DNA of 7,111 nt from Trueperaceae bacterium (GTDB lineage: Bacteria; Deinococcota; Deinococci; Deinococcales; Trueperaceae), in NCBI GenBank assembly GCA_007130445.1, contig SLSM01000206.1, forward strand, positions 1 to 7,111, given 5' to 3'. This document shows positions 6,177 to 7,111 of the stretch, one piece after another. Under the pieces are notes generated by a model, which was not told the origin of the DNA, made no database searches, and worked only from the letters and a program-made list of their open reading frames with translations. Position 1 is the first letter of the stretch; each line of letters starts with the position of its first letter. A program made the translations under genes and the position numbers.

Positions 6177-7099
6177 CAGCCGTACCGGATGCGCGGGTCG
6201 AGGAGCGAATACGAGACGTCGACGAGGAGGTTCACCAGCACGAAGGCGAGCGCGGCCAACATCACCGTCGACTGCACGAGCGGCAGATCGGAGCGTTGGA
6301 TCGCGCCGACGGTCAGCGAACCGAGCCCTTGGCGGCCGAAGACGGTCTCGACCACGACCGAACCGCCGAGGAGCGCCCCGAACTGGAGGCCGACGACGGT
6401 CATGACCGACGCCATCGCGTTGCGCATCGCGTGCTTGAGCACGACCGTGCGCGGTTTCAGCCCCTTCGAGCGGGCCGTCCGGACGTAGTCGGCATGGATG
6501 ACCTCGAGCAGGCTCGAGCGGGTGATGCGGGCGATGATCGCGACACCGCTGAAGCCGAGGGTGATCGCCGGGAGCACGAGATATCGCCAGCCGCCGGTCC
6601 CCGAGGCCGGGAACCAACCGAGCTGGAGTGAGAAGAAGAGGATGAACAGCAGACCCAGCCAGAAGTTGGGCATCGACACGCCCACGAGCGCGACGATCAT
6701 CGAGCTCGTGTCGATCCAGGTCCCGCGGCGCAGCGCCGCGACGACGCCGAGCGGGACACCGACGATGATGGCGATGGCCAAGGCCGCGAGGGTCAGCTCG
6801 ATCGTGGCCGGGAGTTGCGAGGCGATCTGGTCTGCGACGGGCCGACCCGTGACCAGCGAGCGGCCGAGATCACCACTGGCGAGCACGCTCAGGAAGCGGA
6901 GGAACTGCACGTGGAAGGGTTGGTCGAGCCCCATCTGCGCGCGCAGCCTGGCCATCGCTTCGGCGGTGGCGCCGGTGTCGCGCAACATCGCGTCGACGGC
7001 GTCTCCGGGGATGAGGTACATCGCAGAGAACACCATGAACGCCACGCCCAACATGACGGGGATCACGATGAGCAGGCGACGGACGATATAGGTCCACAT
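6176..7099 (-). CDS. ABC transporter permease, DppB/OppB type (peptide/nickel family)
   Basis: This is an inner-membrane permease subunit of a peptide/nickel/opine-type ABC importer; with a DppC-type partner it forms the channel. The 307-aa product has the usual family length. It opens with MWTYIVRRLL and a first membrane segment at about residues 8-30, followed by the periplasmic region with GLDQPF (57-62) and GDLGRSL (76-82). Further membrane segments lie near 98-122, 134-160, 173-190, 232-252 and 276-298. The cytoplasmic EAA loop that contacts the ATPase is visible at 204-228 (DYVRTARSKGL...KHAMRNA), and the protein ends with the typical DPRIRYG. The start at 7099 fits the family N-terminus; only 12 bases precede it in the window, with a weak purine-rich AGGGG stretch. 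The stop codon shares one base with the next gene's ATG (TGATG), so coupled translation is likely. The assignment to the family is firm; the substrate (peptide or another small solute) is not determinable. Confidence 0.95.
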   Translation of the reverse strand: MWTYIVRRLLIVIPVMLGVAFMVFSAMYLIPGDAVDAMLRDTGATAEAMARLRAQMGLDQPFHVQFLRFLSVLASGDLGRSLVTGRPVADQIASQLPATIELTLAALAIAIIVGVPLGVVAALRRGTWIDTSSMIVALVGVSMPNFWLGLLFILFFSLQLGWFPASGTGGWRYLVLPAITLGFSGVAIIARITRSSLLEVIHADYVRTARSKGLKPRTVVLKHAMRNAMASVMTVVGLQFGALLGGSVVVETVFGRQGLGSLTVGAIQRSDLPLVQSTVMLAALAFVLVNLLVDVSYSLLDPRIRYG

Positions 7100-7111
7100 A
7101 GGCGCCCCTGA
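7100..7111 (-). other. Start of the upstream region of the DppB-type gene, cut by the window edge
   Basis: Only 12 bases upstream of the permease start are visible. They contain a purine-rich AGGGG at a plausible ribosome-binding distance and no stop codon in any frame. Whether a substrate-binding protein gene ends just beyond cannot be seen. Confidence 0.4.

Noticed and set aside
6177..6617. A 147-residue N-terminal extension of the DppC-type permease.
   Set aside because: It overlaps the conserved C-terminal part of the DppB-type gene and is Arg-rich; the TGATG-coupled start at 6176 gives a normal DppC N-terminus.
1..7111. tRNA or rRNA genes, CRISPR arrays, insertion sequences or attachment sites.
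   Set aside because: Genes fill almost the whole window; no regularly spaced repeats, transposase-like frames, terminal inverted repeats or tRNA-like folds were noticed by eye.

Overview
The window is GC-rich bacterial DNA, about two thirds G+C by eye. Nearly all of it is occupied by six genes on the minus strand. The composition, the GAGGAG- and AGGAGG-type ribosome binding sites and the tightly overlapping genes would fit an actinobacterium or another high-GC soil or environmental bacterium. Nothing in the sequence fixes the taxon more closely.

Read in the direction of transcription, from high to low coordinates, the order is: a DppB-type ABC permease (7099-6176); a DppC-type ABC permease (6176-5286); a metal-dependent hydrolase of the ATZ/TRZ-like amidohydrolase group, here called AH1 (5289-3790); a 199-base gap holding several inverted repeats; a second, paralogous ATZ/TRZ-like hydrolase, AH2 (3590-2115); an allantoinase/dihydroorotase-like cyclic-amide hydrolase (2113-686); and a fourth amidohydrolase of the imidazolonepropionase/Xaa-Pro dipeptidase-like group, AH3, whose C-terminal part runs off the window (689-1). 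Four of the five gene junctions overlap or are one base apart, so translational coupling is likely. The only real gap lies between AH1 and AH2 and carries a 22-bp near-perfect palindrome that looks like an operator.

Taken together this looks like an uptake-and-degradation cluster: two permease subunits import a small substrate of peptide or nitrogen-heterocycle type, and four amidohydrolase-superfamily enzymes act on its amide, ureide or amino-heterocycle bonds. The substrate cannot be read from the sequence. The substrate-binding protein and the transporter ATPases are not in the window; they may lie upstream, beyond position 7111.

The most unusual feature is in the active sites. AH1 and AH2 both lack the second histidine of the normally invariant HxH metal motif (Leu and Ile in its place), and both have Gln where the usual catalytic Glu of the HxxE motif should be. 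AH3 has Asp where a metal-binding His is expected. Only the allantoinase-like enzyme keeps a complete canonical binuclear metal site.
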